DNA from: UBA6059 sp965227155
GTDB taxonomy: Bacteria > Bacteroidota > Bacteroidia > Cytophagales > Cyclobacteriaceae
Direction: 5' to 3'
DNA: 64,000 bases
NCBI GenBank assembly: GCA_965227155.1
Contig: OZ245731.1
Location: forward strand, 868,001-932,000
Every line of letters begins with the position of its first letter. Positions within the stretch are counted from its first letter, which is position 1. The notes under the pieces were generated by a model, which saw only the letters and a program-made list of their open reading frames with translations, was not told where the DNA came from and did no database searches. Shown here in pieces: positions 44,401-53,103 of the stretch. A program made the translations under genes and the position numbers.

Positions 44401-45577
44401 CGCGGGTTTCAGATGGTTCAATACATTTAGCCCAAGTTTCACCTGCATTATAAGAAACGTAAAGTTCTGATAATCCCGTATTCAATGATGCGTAAAGCAT
44501 ATTATGATTTTGATGGGCAATTGCCAGCTCTATCCTCCCGATATCCGGGTTTTCAAGCAAGTCAAATGTGCCTGTTTCACTATCAATGGGTGATATTTTA
44601 ATCTTTACAGGTGTACCCCAGCTTTCACCACCGTCAGTGGATTTCATAACCGTACCATTATTTATGGCTGCATACTGAATATTGAAATCATCAGGTTGAA
44701 AAATCAATTGACCAATCACAAAATTGCTTGTGTAGGTCTCCTCCCAGGAAACACCCCCATCAGTAGATTTGTATATGTGGTTGGTACCGGGATCATCATC
44801 AAAATACCTGTTTTCACTAGTAGCTACAAGCAAGGTGTTTTCATCCTCAGGATCGACAATGATGCGGTTCACGTTGGCAAACTGCTCTGTGTTGGTAGAG
44901 GAGATAAACGTCCACGTATCTCCTCCATTAGTGCTTTTTAAGATACCCTGCCCATTAGAAGCACTTATACCGGTGAAAGCCTTTTCGCCAGTACCACCAT
45001 AAAGAACATCAGGGTTTGCAGGAGATTGTGCAAGTGAGGCAATCGCAATGTTAGGCTGATCGGCAGTAAGCTCTATCCAATTAAGTCCGGCATTGGTAGT
45101 TTTCCATATACCACCGCCTACAGCCCCGGCAAACCAGGTTTGCTCGCTGGCGTCACCGGCATCTACAATAATTGAGCGGGTTCTGCCGGGCAGATTTACG
45201 GGCCCTCTTTCGATGAAAGTAGCATCTACTGATGCTGTACGAGCACGCGCCTTTCTGGCATAGGCTGATTGAATTTCTTCTTGCAAATACCCGGGTTTGT
45301 AGGTCGAATATTTAGTCGGTGTATTGATATCTACCTGACCCCTTCTGAATGCCTCCATCACGTAGGCATACTTTTCATAACCATCGTACCTAGCACCATT
45401 TACTTCAAGCCCTTCTTCCCCTTGCTCTGAATCATGATATGACTCTAGCAGCGCTTTCTTACTGCTGCTGGCTTCATGCTGAAGAGATTCCGGTTTGAGT
45501 ACAGCCATGAAAATGGCTACTAAAATGAAAATGGAGGCGCTGGATGCTGCCGGCGAGAGTTTACTAAAGTACTTCAT
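41444..45577 (-). CDS. giant secreted Asp-box (BNR/VPS10-like) protein with T9SS sorting tail
   Basis: The 1377-residue protein starts with a signal anchor or signal peptide (about residues 10-28). Residues 120-1040 contain at least nine Asp-box repeats (for example STNGGDTW, STDGGVSW, STDGGESW, SDDGGETF, SFDGGETW), typical of seven- or ten-bladed propellers of the sialidase/sortilin type. A beta-sandwich region (about 1130-1290) follows. The end is a type A T9SS domain (SIYPNPSFGMVNLEL to VTKKILKF). There are no sialidase catalytic arginines that I can identify, so enzymatic activity is doubtful; adhesion or glycan binding is more likely. A small lipoprotein-like gene overlaps its start. Confidence 0.88.
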   Translation of the reverse strand: MKYFSKLSPAASSASIFILVAIFMAVLKPESLQHEASSSKKALLESYHDSEQGEEGLEVNGARYDGYEKYAYVMEAFRRGQVDINTPTKYSTYKPGYLQEEIQSAYARKARARTASVDATFIERGPVNLPGRTRSIIVDAGDASEQTWFAGAVGGGIWKTTNAGLNWIELTADQPNIAIASLAQSPANPDVLYGGTGEKAFTGISASNGQGILKSTNGGDTWTFISSTNTEQFANVNRIIVDPEDENTLLVATSENRYFDDDPGTNHIYKSTDGGVSWEETYTSNFVIGQLIFQPDDFNIQYAAINNGTVMKSTDGGESWGTPVKIKISPIDSETGTFDLLENPDIGRIELAIAHQNHNMLYASLNTGLSELYVSYNAGETWAKCIEPSETRAVDWLGGQGNYDNTIMVSPLNDSLVYMGGVNMESFRLGTIQTTDSVRALDPVLEGTDGIVEVWNLFTDEGIEITTDEFSSVEIRFGVTQRAHRFTVPEGSTSGVPAEDYKYENYANVPFQVWDVENDQQLMVSWRDNNQNGVFDLNDDPNSSREYIFVNQIPYEDKADDRITEDGGYQFRNTYLVWLVTPENIGWNENNISGATIGLSLSQKIFSQVRGNYVVVANAYEFGPGGYVGPNHVLDFHVDHHQLLPINISEDAFTILNTNDGGVFVSDTSDTPGRREQAFTMRSNGYNTTTYYGADMAPDAEEFFAGAQDRGTHLSTNGESASSITEYTEVIFGDGFETIWHVSDPDQLIGGSQFNGLGRSDDGGETFVPADFGLQDDGPFVTRLSNSYIDPDLLFAVGGSGVYRSNNFGRNWTYSIIDDERWSFWSGADVEVSQADPQIVWAGGGMIEGDFPFNIFVSHDGGFEFEATNNFDDLGVSTGIYSHPFERETAYVLFAVANQAKILKTTDLGQNWEDITQFENGESLNGFPDVSVYSLLVMPYDTDIIWAGTEIGIVESFDGGETWALRSDPNFRAVNVWDMKVKGDKVILATHGRGVWTATIPELANASTPQPVLGPVLNSLGQSTEEFTMLVNTELRAAYDSLEVYFDDELVVLLPGNDSVGVETFRIDMEETGTYNVHVEAVKDGIRYRTAELSIVISPFFPVQDGYSNTFEETNDDFTLDRFNISGQTGFSSGILHTVHPYPEGSALNTNEVNLTARLNIPIRVAEEDAFIRFREVVIVEVGEPGSEFGDEDFWDYVIVEGSLDGATWVPLLDGYDASANDTWEGLYLGQGNGSEQHFQSREINILDTFNPGDVIQIRFRLFSDPFAAGWGWAIDNLYIQEEPVISGVNDPEIASKVSIYPNPSFGMVNLELQKVLSGQVQLRVIDYSGRNMLEQSFINRTGTLNDRIDLSALPMGIYVIELNNGSDRVTKKILKF

Positions 45578-46044
45578 TAAAATTGTTTGTTTACCTGTGT
45601 TTTTTTACCCGTTACGGGATCTAATAGCGTAATATTATCTGTGTTGTTTTTTTCAGCAACACCTTGTAAAGGCAGCACACTGAGTTGCTCATTGTCGTAC
45701 CAGCTTACCTTTTGAACAGGGGTAAACTGCTCATAAATAGCCTCAGCTGAATCATTTCGATAAACCACAAAAATGGATTGGCCTCTGGGATTTTTATTCT
45801 GACACAAAATAAGGTTCGCTGATTCATTAGCTGCACAGAGCACACCTTCCCCCAGCTTTTCTATAGCCATCGTTTTGATTGCCAGCTCTGAGACTATTGA
45901 TTGTTTGTTGTTCTCAGATTCTGTTTGCTTTTCAGTATTCTTGCATCCTGTATAAGACAACAAAATCAGGGGTAGTACAAAAATCAAATGAGGTATGTGA
46001 TATTGACTAAATAATTTCAACATAGAATCTTGCAAGATACCCAT
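45577..46044 (-). CDS. putative lipoprotein, unknown family
   Basis: The 155-residue protein has a hydrophobic segment ending in LLSYTGC (about residues 28-34), an acceptable though not ideal lipobox. A polar linker and a beta-rich domain of about 100 residues follow. A second ATG at 46023 would bring the lipobox closer to the N-terminus and is perhaps the true start. Its stop overlaps the start of the giant Asp-box gene, so it is the first gene of that transcript. It may anchor or assist the large protein; this rests on position only. It diverges from the arginase-family gene. Confidence 0.65.
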   Translation of the reverse strand: MGILQDSMLKLFSQYHIPHLIFVLPLILLSYTGCKNTEKQTESENNKQSIVSELAIKTMAIEKLGEGVLCAANESANLILCQNKNPRGQSIFVVYRNDSAEAIYEQFTPVQKVSWYDNEQLSVLPLQGVAEKNNTDNITLLDPVTGKKTQVNKQF

Positions 46045-46115
46045 GAAATGTAATTATTAGAATAAATAAGCTTGATTATTTCAAGAGAACAGCATCAGAT
46101 AATTGAAAAGTCAAA

Positions 46116-46898
46116 ATGGATAAGATTAACATAGTAGGAGTTCCTTATGATAAAAACGGCTCATATTTACGAGGACCGGCTTTGGGACCTAAAGAAATAA
46201 GGAATGCTTTTTATTCACCATCGGCCAATACCTACAATGAAGAGGGAATCGATTTGTCTGATGTAATTCATTTTGTGGAAGATTTACAGATATCAAATTT
46301 TGAAGAAGATATTGAAAATGGTGTTTTCCAACTCATAGATCAATATCCTGAGAAATTAGTAGCATTAGGTGGGGATCATTCCATTACTTTTCCCATTTTA
46401 AAAACATATAAAAAGAAATATGGCAATATCTCCCTTCTTCATATTGATGCCCATCCTGATACTTATGAAGACTTTGAGGGTAACTATCATTCTCATGCTT
46501 CCCCTTTTGCGAGGGCGCATGAACATCAGTTGGTAGAAAATCACGTACAGGTTGGCATTCGTACTGCTACGGCGCATCAACTTGATCAAATGAAAAGATA
46601 TGGCATCGATGTGGTGTTTATGCGTGATTTCGACCCAAATCAAAAGATTAATCTCTCAGGGAAGGTTTACCTCACTTTAGATATTGATGCGCTTGATCCA
46701 GCATTTGCACCGGGAATTTCGCATTATGAACCCGGCGGTATGTCAACACGTGATCTGATTAGCTTTTTGCAAAACCAACAGCACCTTGATATTATCGGAG
46801 CAGATATAGTTGAATTAAACCCCGCTAGAGATATTCAGCAAATGACGGCAATGGTTGCTGCAAAACTCCTCAAAGAGGTAGTTACCTTAATGCTTTGA
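46116..46898 (+). CDS. arginase/agmatinase/formiminoglutamase family hydrolase
   Basis: This binuclear manganese ureohydrolase cleaves a guanidino or formimino group. Ligands seen are H88 (GGDHSI), D111, H113 and D115 (HIDAHPDT), D189 and D191 (TLDIDALDPAFAPG). GISHYEPGGMS also fits. Length (260 aa) is slightly short compared with agmatinase (about 300). Substrate within the family (arginine, agmatine, formiminoglutamate, guanidine) cannot be told. It is followed by the cupin gene 53 bases downstream. Confidence 0.92.
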   Translation: MDKINIVGVPYDKNGSYLRGPALGPKEIRNAFYSPSANTYNEEGIDLSDVIHFVEDLQISNFEEDIENGVFQLIDQYPEKLVALGGDHSITFPILKTYKKKYGNISLLHIDAHPDTYEDFEGNYHSHASPFARAHEHQLVENHVQVGIRTATAHQLDQMKRYGIDVVFMRDFDPNQKINLSGKVYLTLDIDALDPAFAPGISHYEPGGMSTRDLISFLQNQQHLDIIGADIVELNPARDIQQMTAMVAAKLLKEVVTLML

Positions 46899-46951
46899 AG
46901 GTTGATACCTGTCATGGGCAACAATTACCATAAATCGTTTAAAGTCAAACC

Positions 46952-47431
46952 ATGAGTATGTCAGTTAATAAATTGGTAGAAAGACTTCAGCTCAAACCGC
47001 ATCCCGAAGGTGGATATTATCGGCAAATATTTGAATCTGACCAAAAAATCAACATTCAGGGAAAAGAAAAGGCTTCTGCCACTAGCATCTACTATCTGTT
47101 AGGCAAAAATGATCAATCGCATTTTCATGTTTTGGCATCCGATGAGATCTGGTATTACCACCAGGGTGGGAATGCAGAAATCCATATGATCAACCCTGCA
47201 AATGGACATTACACTTGCGAAAGGCTAGGCCCTGATTACGGATTTCAGGTTGTGATACCTGCCAAAACAATTTTTGCTGCACGACTCATGTCAAACAATG
47301 AATTTATTCTGGTAGGTTGTATGGTTGCACCCGGATTTACATTCGATGAATTCAGGTTATGCCCGAAAAATGAATTGCTTACTGACTTTCCTCAACATTC
47401 TGGTATTATTAACGAGTTAGCTTTCGATTAG
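46952..47431 (+). CDS. cupin superfamily protein (DUF985)
   Basis: The N-terminus LQLKPHPEGGYYRQIFES is the DUF985 signature, followed by a single cupin barrel with SHFHVLASDEIWYYHQGG (metal-type histidines). At 159 residues it matches the family. Members are related to epimerase-like RmlC folds but have no settled function. It lies between the ureohydrolase and an MFS gene, 11 bases from the latter, on one probable transcript. Confidence 0.88.
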   Translation: MSMSVNKLVERLQLKPHPEGGYYRQIFESDQKINIQGKEKASATSIYYLLGKNDQSHFHVLASDEIWYYHQGGNAEIHMINPANGHYTCERLGPDYGFQVVIPAKTIFAARLMSNNEFILVGCMVAPGFTFDEFRLCPKNELLTDFPQHSGIINELAFD

Positions 47432-47442
47432 CAGGTAAATCC

Positions 47443-48588
47443 ATGGTTGATCATATTATTCGATTTTTCGGTAAAAAAGATAGCTGGGCTGTAGGTGTAG
47501 TATTTGCCTTCAACAGCTTCTTGTTCGGTAACTGGGTCACCAGAATACCTGATGTTAAATTAGCTTTAAACCTTTCCGAAGCTGACCTTGGCTTAGCATT
47601 AATGACTGCCCCGATCGGATCAATTATCATCACACCATTAGCTGGCATTTTGATTCAAAAAATTGGCGTAGGAAAATCCACACTTATAAGTCTATTGTTA
47701 TTTATAGGCGTTTCGGTCTTCCCTCCCTTATCTAATAATTTTCTGCAATTTTGCTTAGTGCTGTTTTTCTTTGGCGCCTTTGGGTCCTTCCTCGATATCG
47801 CCATGAATGCCGCGGCTGCCGTAACAGAGAGAAAGCTTAAGTATCCCATCATGATTACCTGCCATGGCATGTGGAGCCTGGGCACTATGATTGGTGCTTT
47901 TGTAGGAAGCATTTTTGTAGGTCTGCAGATATCTGCAAGTACACATATGGCATTTTTTGCCCTTTTGACTTTTATCGGTGCGCTGTTTTTATCACGTCAT
48001 ATACTAACCTATAAAGATGATGTGGAAAGTAGCCATGCACTTGTTTGGCCCAATAGGGCAATATTGGGTTTGGCAGCCATTGGCTTTTGCGTCTACCTGG
48101 GTGAAGGAGCCATTGCAGACTGGAGTGCGATTTACATGAAAGAAACGCTCGAAAGCAATCCTTACCTCACCGGTCTTGCTTTTTCAGGATTCTCACTAAC
48201 CATGGCCATAGGTCGTTTTTTTGGCGATGCTATTATCCCCCGGTTTGGCAAACGCAGAGTGGTCGAGCTGGGTGGTTTAGTGGCCAGCATAGGATTGGCC
48301 ATTGCGTTGATACCAGGCATTCCGCTTCTGGCCATAATTGGTTTTTCTATTACAGGGCTTGGCTTTAGCTGCATAGTACCTTCTGTGATGTCTTCCAGTG
48401 CAAATATTCCTGGTATAAGTACAGGGTCCGGCCTGGCTATTGTGGCAACTTTAGGATTTACCGGTTTTCTTGCCGGCCCTCCACTAATTGGTTTTATCGC
48501 GGAGTTTACCAGCCTTCAATGGTCCTTAGGCATCATCGGCTTTTTAAGCTTATTGATTTTTGCAGGGGCCAGAAGAACTAGCCTATAA
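47443..48588 (+). CDS. MFS transporter
   Basis: The 381-residue protein has about twelve hydrophobic segments and resembles the YbjJ/FucP-like branch (NWVTRIPDVKLALNLSEADL near residues 27-46, where FucP-type proteins carry similar sequence). Substrate is unknown; sugar or drug transport are both possible. It probably shares a transcript with the cupin gene and ends at a strong shared terminator. Confidence 0.88.
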   Translation: MVDHIIRFFGKKDSWAVGVVFAFNSFLFGNWVTRIPDVKLALNLSEADLGLALMTAPIGSIIITPLAGILIQKIGVGKSTLISLLLFIGVSVFPPLSNNFLQFCLVLFFFGAFGSFLDIAMNAAAAVTERKLKYPIMITCHGMWSLGTMIGAFVGSIFVGLQISASTHMAFFALLTFIGALFLSRHILTYKDDVESSHALVWPNRAILGLAAIGFCVYLGEGAIADWSAIYMKETLESNPYLTGLAFSGFSLTMAIGRFFGDAIIPRFGKRRVVELGGLVASIGLAIALIPGIPLLAIIGFSITGLGFSCIVPSVMSSSANIPGISTGSGLAIVATLGFTGFLAGPPLIGFIAEFTSLQWSLGIIGFLSLLIFAGARRTSL

Positions 48589-48590
48589 AA

Positions 48591-48618
48591 AAACCCTTGT
48601 TGTTACCAACAAGGGTTT
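48591..48618. terminator. bidirectional intrinsic terminator
   Basis: A perfect 12-bp inverted repeat (AAACCCTTGTTG / CAACAAGGGTTT) with a 4-base TTAC loop lies between the convergent MFS and rpoD genes. On the minus strand it is followed by a run of seven T counting the stem end, so it ends rpoD transcripts well; on the plus strand the T tract is short. Confidence 0.88.
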
Positions 48619-48641
48619 AAATATTTCAATTGCATCCTATT

Positions 48642-49514
48642 TTAAGAAGCGCAAAATTCTTTCAATCTTCTATTTTTACCTGGCTCTCTAAGCTTCTGTA
48701 AGGCTTTTTCTCTGATCTGTCTAACACGCTCTCTGGTAAGACCCATTACATCACCAATTTCCTCCAGTGTAAAAGGGTTGTCATGGCCAATACCAAAGCT
48801 CATCATCACTACTTCTCTTTCTCTTGCCGTAAGTGTAGATAATGCACGCATTGTTTCCACTTTCAGTGAGTCATTGAAAACTAATCCAGAATCAGTTGGG
48901 CCTGTAGCCTGGTTTTCCAGCACATCAAGCAATGAACCGGATTCATCCTCACCAAAAGGTGCATCCATAGACATCTGCTTTACTTCCGCACCAAGTGTAT
49001 TTCTCACTTCGTTAGGCTTCATCTCTAGGATGTCGGCCAATTCTTCTTCAGTTGGCTCACGTTCATATTTCTGCTCAAGTTCAGCATAAGCTCTACGGAT
49101 TTGGTTGATCGCACCAGACTTGTTCATAGGAAGTCTTACTATTCTTGACTGCTCAGCTAATGCTTGCATAATTGATTGACGAATCCACCATACAGCATAA
49201 GAGATAAACTTGAACCCCTTAGTCTCATCAAATTTCTTAGCAGCTTTGATTAGACCGAGGTTACCCTCATTGATCAAATCATTGAGAGGAAGGCTTCTGT
49301 TTTGATATTGTTTTGCGACCGACACAACGAACCTAAGGTTTGCCTTTACCAACTTCTCTAATGCCTGCTCATCTCCTTCACGAATTCTTTTGGCTAGGGT
49401 AACCTCTTCGTCGGGAGTGATCATAGGAACGCTACTTACCTCTGTGAAATATTTTTCAAGAGTGTGGCTTTCCCTACGGTTAGTAATGGATTGTGTGATC
49501 TTGAGTTGTCGCAT
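48642..49514 (-). CDS. rpoD: primary sigma factor, Bacteroidota short form
   Basis: The 290-residue protein has sigma-70 region 1.2 (HTLEKYFTEVSSVPMITPDEE), region 2 (FISYAVWWIRQSIMQALAEQ, the -10 recognition helix), region 3 and region 4.2 (TLEEIGDVMGLTRERVRQIR). The long acidic N-terminal region 1.1 of E. coli RpoD is absent, as in the Bacteroidota primary sigma factor, which recognises TTTG / TAnnTTTG promoters. Monocistronic, ended by the terminator at 48591-48618. Confidence 0.93.
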   Translation of the reverse strand: MRQLKITQSITNRRESHTLEKYFTEVSSVPMITPDEEVTLAKRIREGDEQALEKLVKANLRFVVSVAKQYQNRSLPLNDLINEGNLGLIKAAKKFDETKGFKFISYAVWWIRQSIMQALAEQSRIVRLPMNKSGAINQIRRAYAELEQKYEREPTEEELADILEMKPNEVRNTLGAEVKQMSMDAPFGEDESGSLLDVLENQATGPTDSGLVFNDSLKVETMRALSTLTAREREVVMMSFGIGHDNPFTLEEIGDVMGLTRERVRQIREKALQKLREPGKNRRLKEFCAS

Positions 49515-49968
49515 ATTCTATTGTCCTATTTTAATATTTTGGTTAATAAACACAGATTTATGAGAATGGTTCTATGTTTTATAATTCATTGGAGAATATA
49601 TACCAAAAGTCCGCGAAGTTAAAAGCTATACTAATTCAACGCAACTACTTTCTTGTATTTTTCAATCTTTAAACTAACGCTACAAGTAATTATTTAGTTC
49701 TGTGGCTACAAATATAATTTCTGTCAATTAGCGAAATATAACCTTAAACGGCCACAATTCAACATAAACCTCAATAAATGATTAATAGAGCTGTGGTTTC
49801 TTCCACTTCATAGGTCAAGCTTCCTGTTTTAGCATATCGATAGCCGAATAGTATCAATGATGTAAAATTCAATCATTTGATTTCTATCATTCAATCCATC
49901 TGCTTCTCAATATCCTACAAAGCACCTGATAATTAGCTATATTTATTGTTGACAAGTATTTGCAGCAT
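49515..49968. other. divergent promoter region between rpoD and the XdhC gene
   Basis: This 454-base AT-rich stretch has no supported gene. It must hold the rpoD promoter; TATATTTG on the minus strand at 49716-49709 fits the -7 box, but no -33 box is seen at the right distance. Nothing else stands out. Confidence 0.5.
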
Positions 49969-51168
49969 ATGAAGGAGATTAAGAAGATCATAGAGGCGTA
50001 CGAAAGTTTGGAATTGCAAAGGAAAAAGGCTGCATTGGCTACAGTAGTAAGAGTACAGGGCTCAGCGTATCGAAGGCCTGGTGCTCGCATGTTAATTACA
50101 GATGATGGCCGTTGGACTGGTGCCATAAGTGGTGGGTGCCTCGAGGGTGATGCATTGCGAAAAGCCAGAAGGGCAATTTTAGATAACAAACCATCGCTTG
50201 TCACTTATGACACAATGGACGATGCAAGTGCAACAAGTCTTGCAGTAGGCCTCGGTTGTAATGGAATAATAGATGTTCTCATAGAACCCATCCACCCACA
50301 TGAAAAAAATAACCCCATCCATTTTCTAAAGGAATTTGTCGAAAAAGGAGAAATAGCGGCTCATGCTACATTATTTAATTACAGTGGCGAAAAACCAATT
50401 GAGCTTGGGCAGCGCCTCCAATACAATGCTGACCAATCCATTTCTGGTAACATAGCCGACAATACCATATCAAATAAAATAGTCAATGATCTCAAGAAGG
50501 CCTGGATAGCTGGGAAACCTGCCACCAAAACCTACACTTTTGATCATGGTCAATTGGAAGTATTGCTTGAAATTCTCCATCCAGGAATCCAGCTTGTGAT
50601 TTTCGGGGGTGGCTATGATGCAGCGCCTGTCGTAACCCTCGCCAACCAAATGGGCTGGGAAGTCACCGTTACTGACGACTGCATCGCCCATTTAGGTGAG
50701 AAAAGGTTTCCTGGGGCTTGCCAGGTATTAATGGCACCCAGAAATAACATCTCGGAAACCATAAATTTCAAAAGACATAGTGCTGCACTTATCATGAGCC
50801 ATAACTATAAGTATGATTTAGCCGTGCTGAAAGGCTTAAAAGATACCAAGGTGCAATATGTGGGTATTATGGGTCCTAAAAAACGGTTCGATAAGATGCT
50901 CAATGAATTACAGACCGAAAATACCAATCTGCCTATATCCTTTCTTGAGAAAATACATGCCCCGGTAGGATTGGATATTGGAGCGGAGACCCCCGACGAG
51001 ATTGCATTATCTATCATCAGCGAGATTCAAGCCATATTCAATCACCGAAAAGCTGGCTTTCTTAAAGACTTCAAGGGACCTATTCATGATCGATCTGCTT
51101 ATGATGATGAATTCCTTAATGATATATACCTTGATTTAAATGGAGCCCCTCAATACAAATCCACATGA
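49969..51168 (+). CDS. XdhC/CoxI family protein
   Basis: XdhC-type proteins bind and mature the sulfurated molybdenum cofactor for xanthine dehydrogenase-like enzymes. The N-terminal CoxI domain shows GSAYRRPGARMLITDDG and GAISGGCLEGD (about residues 28-65). The C-terminal Rossmann domain shows VIFGGGYDAAP and LDIGAETPDEIALSI. Length (399 aa) fits the full form. A TTG at 49960 extends the frame, but the ATG at 49969 is preferred. It overlaps the MocA-like gene by 29 bases. No molybdoenzyme gene is in the window. Confidence 0.9.
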   Translation: MKEIKKIIEAYESLELQRKKAALATVVRVQGSAYRRPGARMLITDDGRWTGAISGGCLEGDALRKARRAILDNKPSLVTYDTMDDASATSLAVGLGCNGIIDVLIEPIHPHEKNNPIHFLKEFVEKGEIAAHATLFNYSGEKPIELGQRLQYNADQSISGNIADNTISNKIVNDLKKAWIAGKPATKTYTFDHGQLEVLLEILHPGIQLVIFGGGYDAAPVVTLANQMGWEVTVTDDCIAHLGEKRFPGACQVLMAPRNNISETINFKRHSAALIMSHNYKYDLAVLKGLKDTKVQYVGIMGPKKRFDKMLNELQTENTNLPISFLEKIHAPVGLDIGAETPDEIALSIISEIQAIFNHRKAGFLKDFKGPIHDRSAYDDEFLNDIYLDLNGAPQYKST

Positions 51169-51760
51169 TTATCATATACTTATTTTAGCTGCAGGTTTTT
51201 CCCGGCGATTTGGTACGCCAAAGCAAGAATTAAAATGGGGAGATAAAAGTCTGCTGGAACACGTCACAGAGGTAGCGATGCAAACACCTTATCTTGTGCA
51301 CATTGCACTCGGACATGAAGCAAACGCTCTCGAAAAGCTGATTAGTCACCTGCATGTAAATAAGCTCTTATTGAGAAACTATGGAGAAGGAATGGGCAGT
51401 TCTCTAGCTGAAGCAATTGAGAAAATCATCTCTGTGAGTCAACCTATTAATGGGATCATACTATTGCTTTCAGACCAACCATTTATCAATCCTTCACATC
51501 TGTTTAATCTAGTGAAAAATCATAAGGAAACGGGCAAATCTATTGTTACTGAATTTAAAGATAAAGAAGGCCCTCCTACCTTATTTGACAAGTCACTTTT
51601 TAATGAAATAATGAATCTTACAGGAGATCAAGGTGCAAAAAAAATACTACAAAACAATAGTGATCAACTTTTGAAACTTAGATTTGAAAAAGCTGCTATT
51701 GATATTGATACAGCTGAAGACTATGATATTGCGCTAAACGAATTAAAGCATCATAAATAA
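51140..51760 (+). CDS. MocA-like molybdenum cofactor nucleotidyltransferase
   Basis: The N-terminal loop LAAGFSRRFGTPKQ (about residues 16-29) is the nucleotide-binding GxxxRFGxxK motif of MobA/MocA proteins, and LLLSDQPFINP (about 109-119) carries the metal-binding aspartate. MocA adds CMP to molybdopterin-Mo for xanthine dehydrogenase-family enzymes. Overlap with the XdhC gene supports this role rather than MobA (GMP). Length (206 aa) is normal. The gene is convergent with the serine hydrolase and overlaps its end by 18 bases. Confidence 0.87.
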   Translation: MEPLNTNPHDYHILILAAGFSRRFGTPKQELKWGDKSLLEHVTEVAMQTPYLVHIALGHEANALEKLISHLHVNKLLLRNYGEGMGSSLAEAIEKIISVSQPINGIILLLSDQPFINPSHLFNLVKNHKETGKSIVTEFKDKEGPPTLFDKSLFNEIMNLTGDQGAKKILQNNSDQLLKLRFEKAAIDIDTAEDYDIALNELKHHK

Positions 51761-53038
51761 ATCTCTTGTGGGCCAGGATTCTATTTTAGGTAGTGTTTCA
51801 GACATAATCCATTTTACAGTTGAATGAAACCTTCTGCTTCTCCAGTTACTGGTATTCACCAAAACAACCCATGAGATACCATCTTCCTGTCTCATTACTA
51901 TAGCTGAGGATCCAGCTAATGTACCGGTTCGCATCCATGTCCAATCGTCATATACCCTTCTCCAGCCTATAGGGCTTCTGCCAGGCACATTTGTATCAAT
52001 CATTTTCAGAATAGTTTCCTGCTTCAAAATATCAGGCACATCCTGAAAGCCATCAATAAGACTAATCAGTTTGAGTAACTCCGTTGATGAACCAATCCAT
52101 CCACCAGCACCTGCCAGAGTTTGAATATCGGTAGAACCGTATGTGGTGGGTACAAGCTTACCTGATCCATCAAATGCCTCACGCATATTTCCACGGGTGT
52201 TATCGTAATGCTTTACCTCATAGGGTCCACGGTTTTCGAGAAAATTTTGACCAATAGACATGTTTTTGATACCATTGGGCAACATTATATTATATCTTAT
52301 GTAATCCTCATAAGACATATTTGATACGGCTTCAACCACTTTTCCAAGGACGCAATACCCAAAATTACTATACTCATATCTTGTGCCTGGTCTATAAGGC
52401 AACCTGTAAGAGAGCACATAGCTTGAAATTTCGTCAAAAGTCGGTGGCCTACCCTCAATACCAAGTTCCCTGGCAATATACACGGGCTTAAACATAGGAT
52501 CACCGAAGGTAAGTAAACTCCAGCCAGCAGTATGTCTAAGTAGCTGCTCTACAGTAATGTGGTAAGAACGGCTATCATAAGCATTATTATAAGCAGGACC
52601 ATCAAGAATAGCCCCTGGTCCAAAAACCTTCGCGTCTAAGCTCAGAGCACCTTCTTCTACAAGCTTCATTATAGCTGTTGCTGTGATTAACTTACTGACG
52701 CTGGCCAATCTAAATTGGTGAAAAGGCTGAATGGTTTCATTAGAGTTGTACTCTGGCTTACCAAAACCTTTGGCATACAGTAATTTATCATCTTTCATGA
52801 CGGCAACAGAAGCACCTACAATTCTCCAATTTTTTACAAATTGATTAAATGCACTATCTAGAGGCTGAAAAGAAGGAATGTCTGAAATTTCATTAGTTAG
52901 CGTTATTGGAACTAATGACTCAGTTTCAGGAATTGATATATTATCGAATCCAGCGTTTTTAGTGCTGATCGATAAAGTCAGAAAAAATGCTAGTAAGAGT
53001 AAAAATGGATTTAATCTGCCTTTCCAAAGCATATGCAT
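51743..53038 (-). CDS. serine hydrolase of the beta-lactamase/class C-like family
   Basis: A hydrophobic leader (about residues 10-28) suggests export. The catalytic SxxK is S113-VSK116 in RLASVSKL and the second motif is Y223-S-N in RYEYSNFGY. This is the S12/class C fold, which includes esterases, D-peptidases and rarely true AmpC enzymes; the sequence gives no reason to call a beta-lactamase. The longest frame begins with a TTG at 53065; I use the ATG at 53038. It follows an MBL-fold gene and a MarR gene on the same strand. Confidence 0.85.
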   Translation of the reverse strand: MHMLWKGRLNPFLLLLAFFLTLSISTKNAGFDNISIPETESLVPITLTNEISDIPSFQPLDSAFNQFVKNWRIVGASVAVMKDDKLLYAKGFGKPEYNSNETIQPFHQFRLASVSKLITATAIMKLVEEGALSLDAKVFGPGAILDGPAYNNAYDSRSYHITVEQLLRHTAGWSLLTFGDPMFKPVYIARELGIEGRPPTFDEISSYVLSYRLPYRPGTRYEYSNFGYCVLGKVVEAVSNMSYEDYIRYNIMLPNGIKNMSIGQNFLENRGPYEVKHYDNTRGNMREAFDGSGKLVPTTYGSTDIQTLAGAGGWIGSSTELLKLISLIDGFQDVPDILKQETILKMIDTNVPGRSPIGWRRVYDDWTWMRTGTLAGSSAIVMRQEDGISWVVLVNTSNWRSRRFHSTVKWIMSETLPKIESWPTRDLFMML

Positions 53039-53103
53039 AATGCAATTATAACCATTGTAAAACAACTAATCAAAAGATATAGTATTGGCAAAAGTTATCT
53101 GTC

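Noticed and set aside
51743..53038. Calling the serine hydrolase a class C beta-lactamase
   Set aside because: SxxK and YxN motifs are shared by esterases and D-peptidases of the same fold; nothing specific to AmpC is visible.
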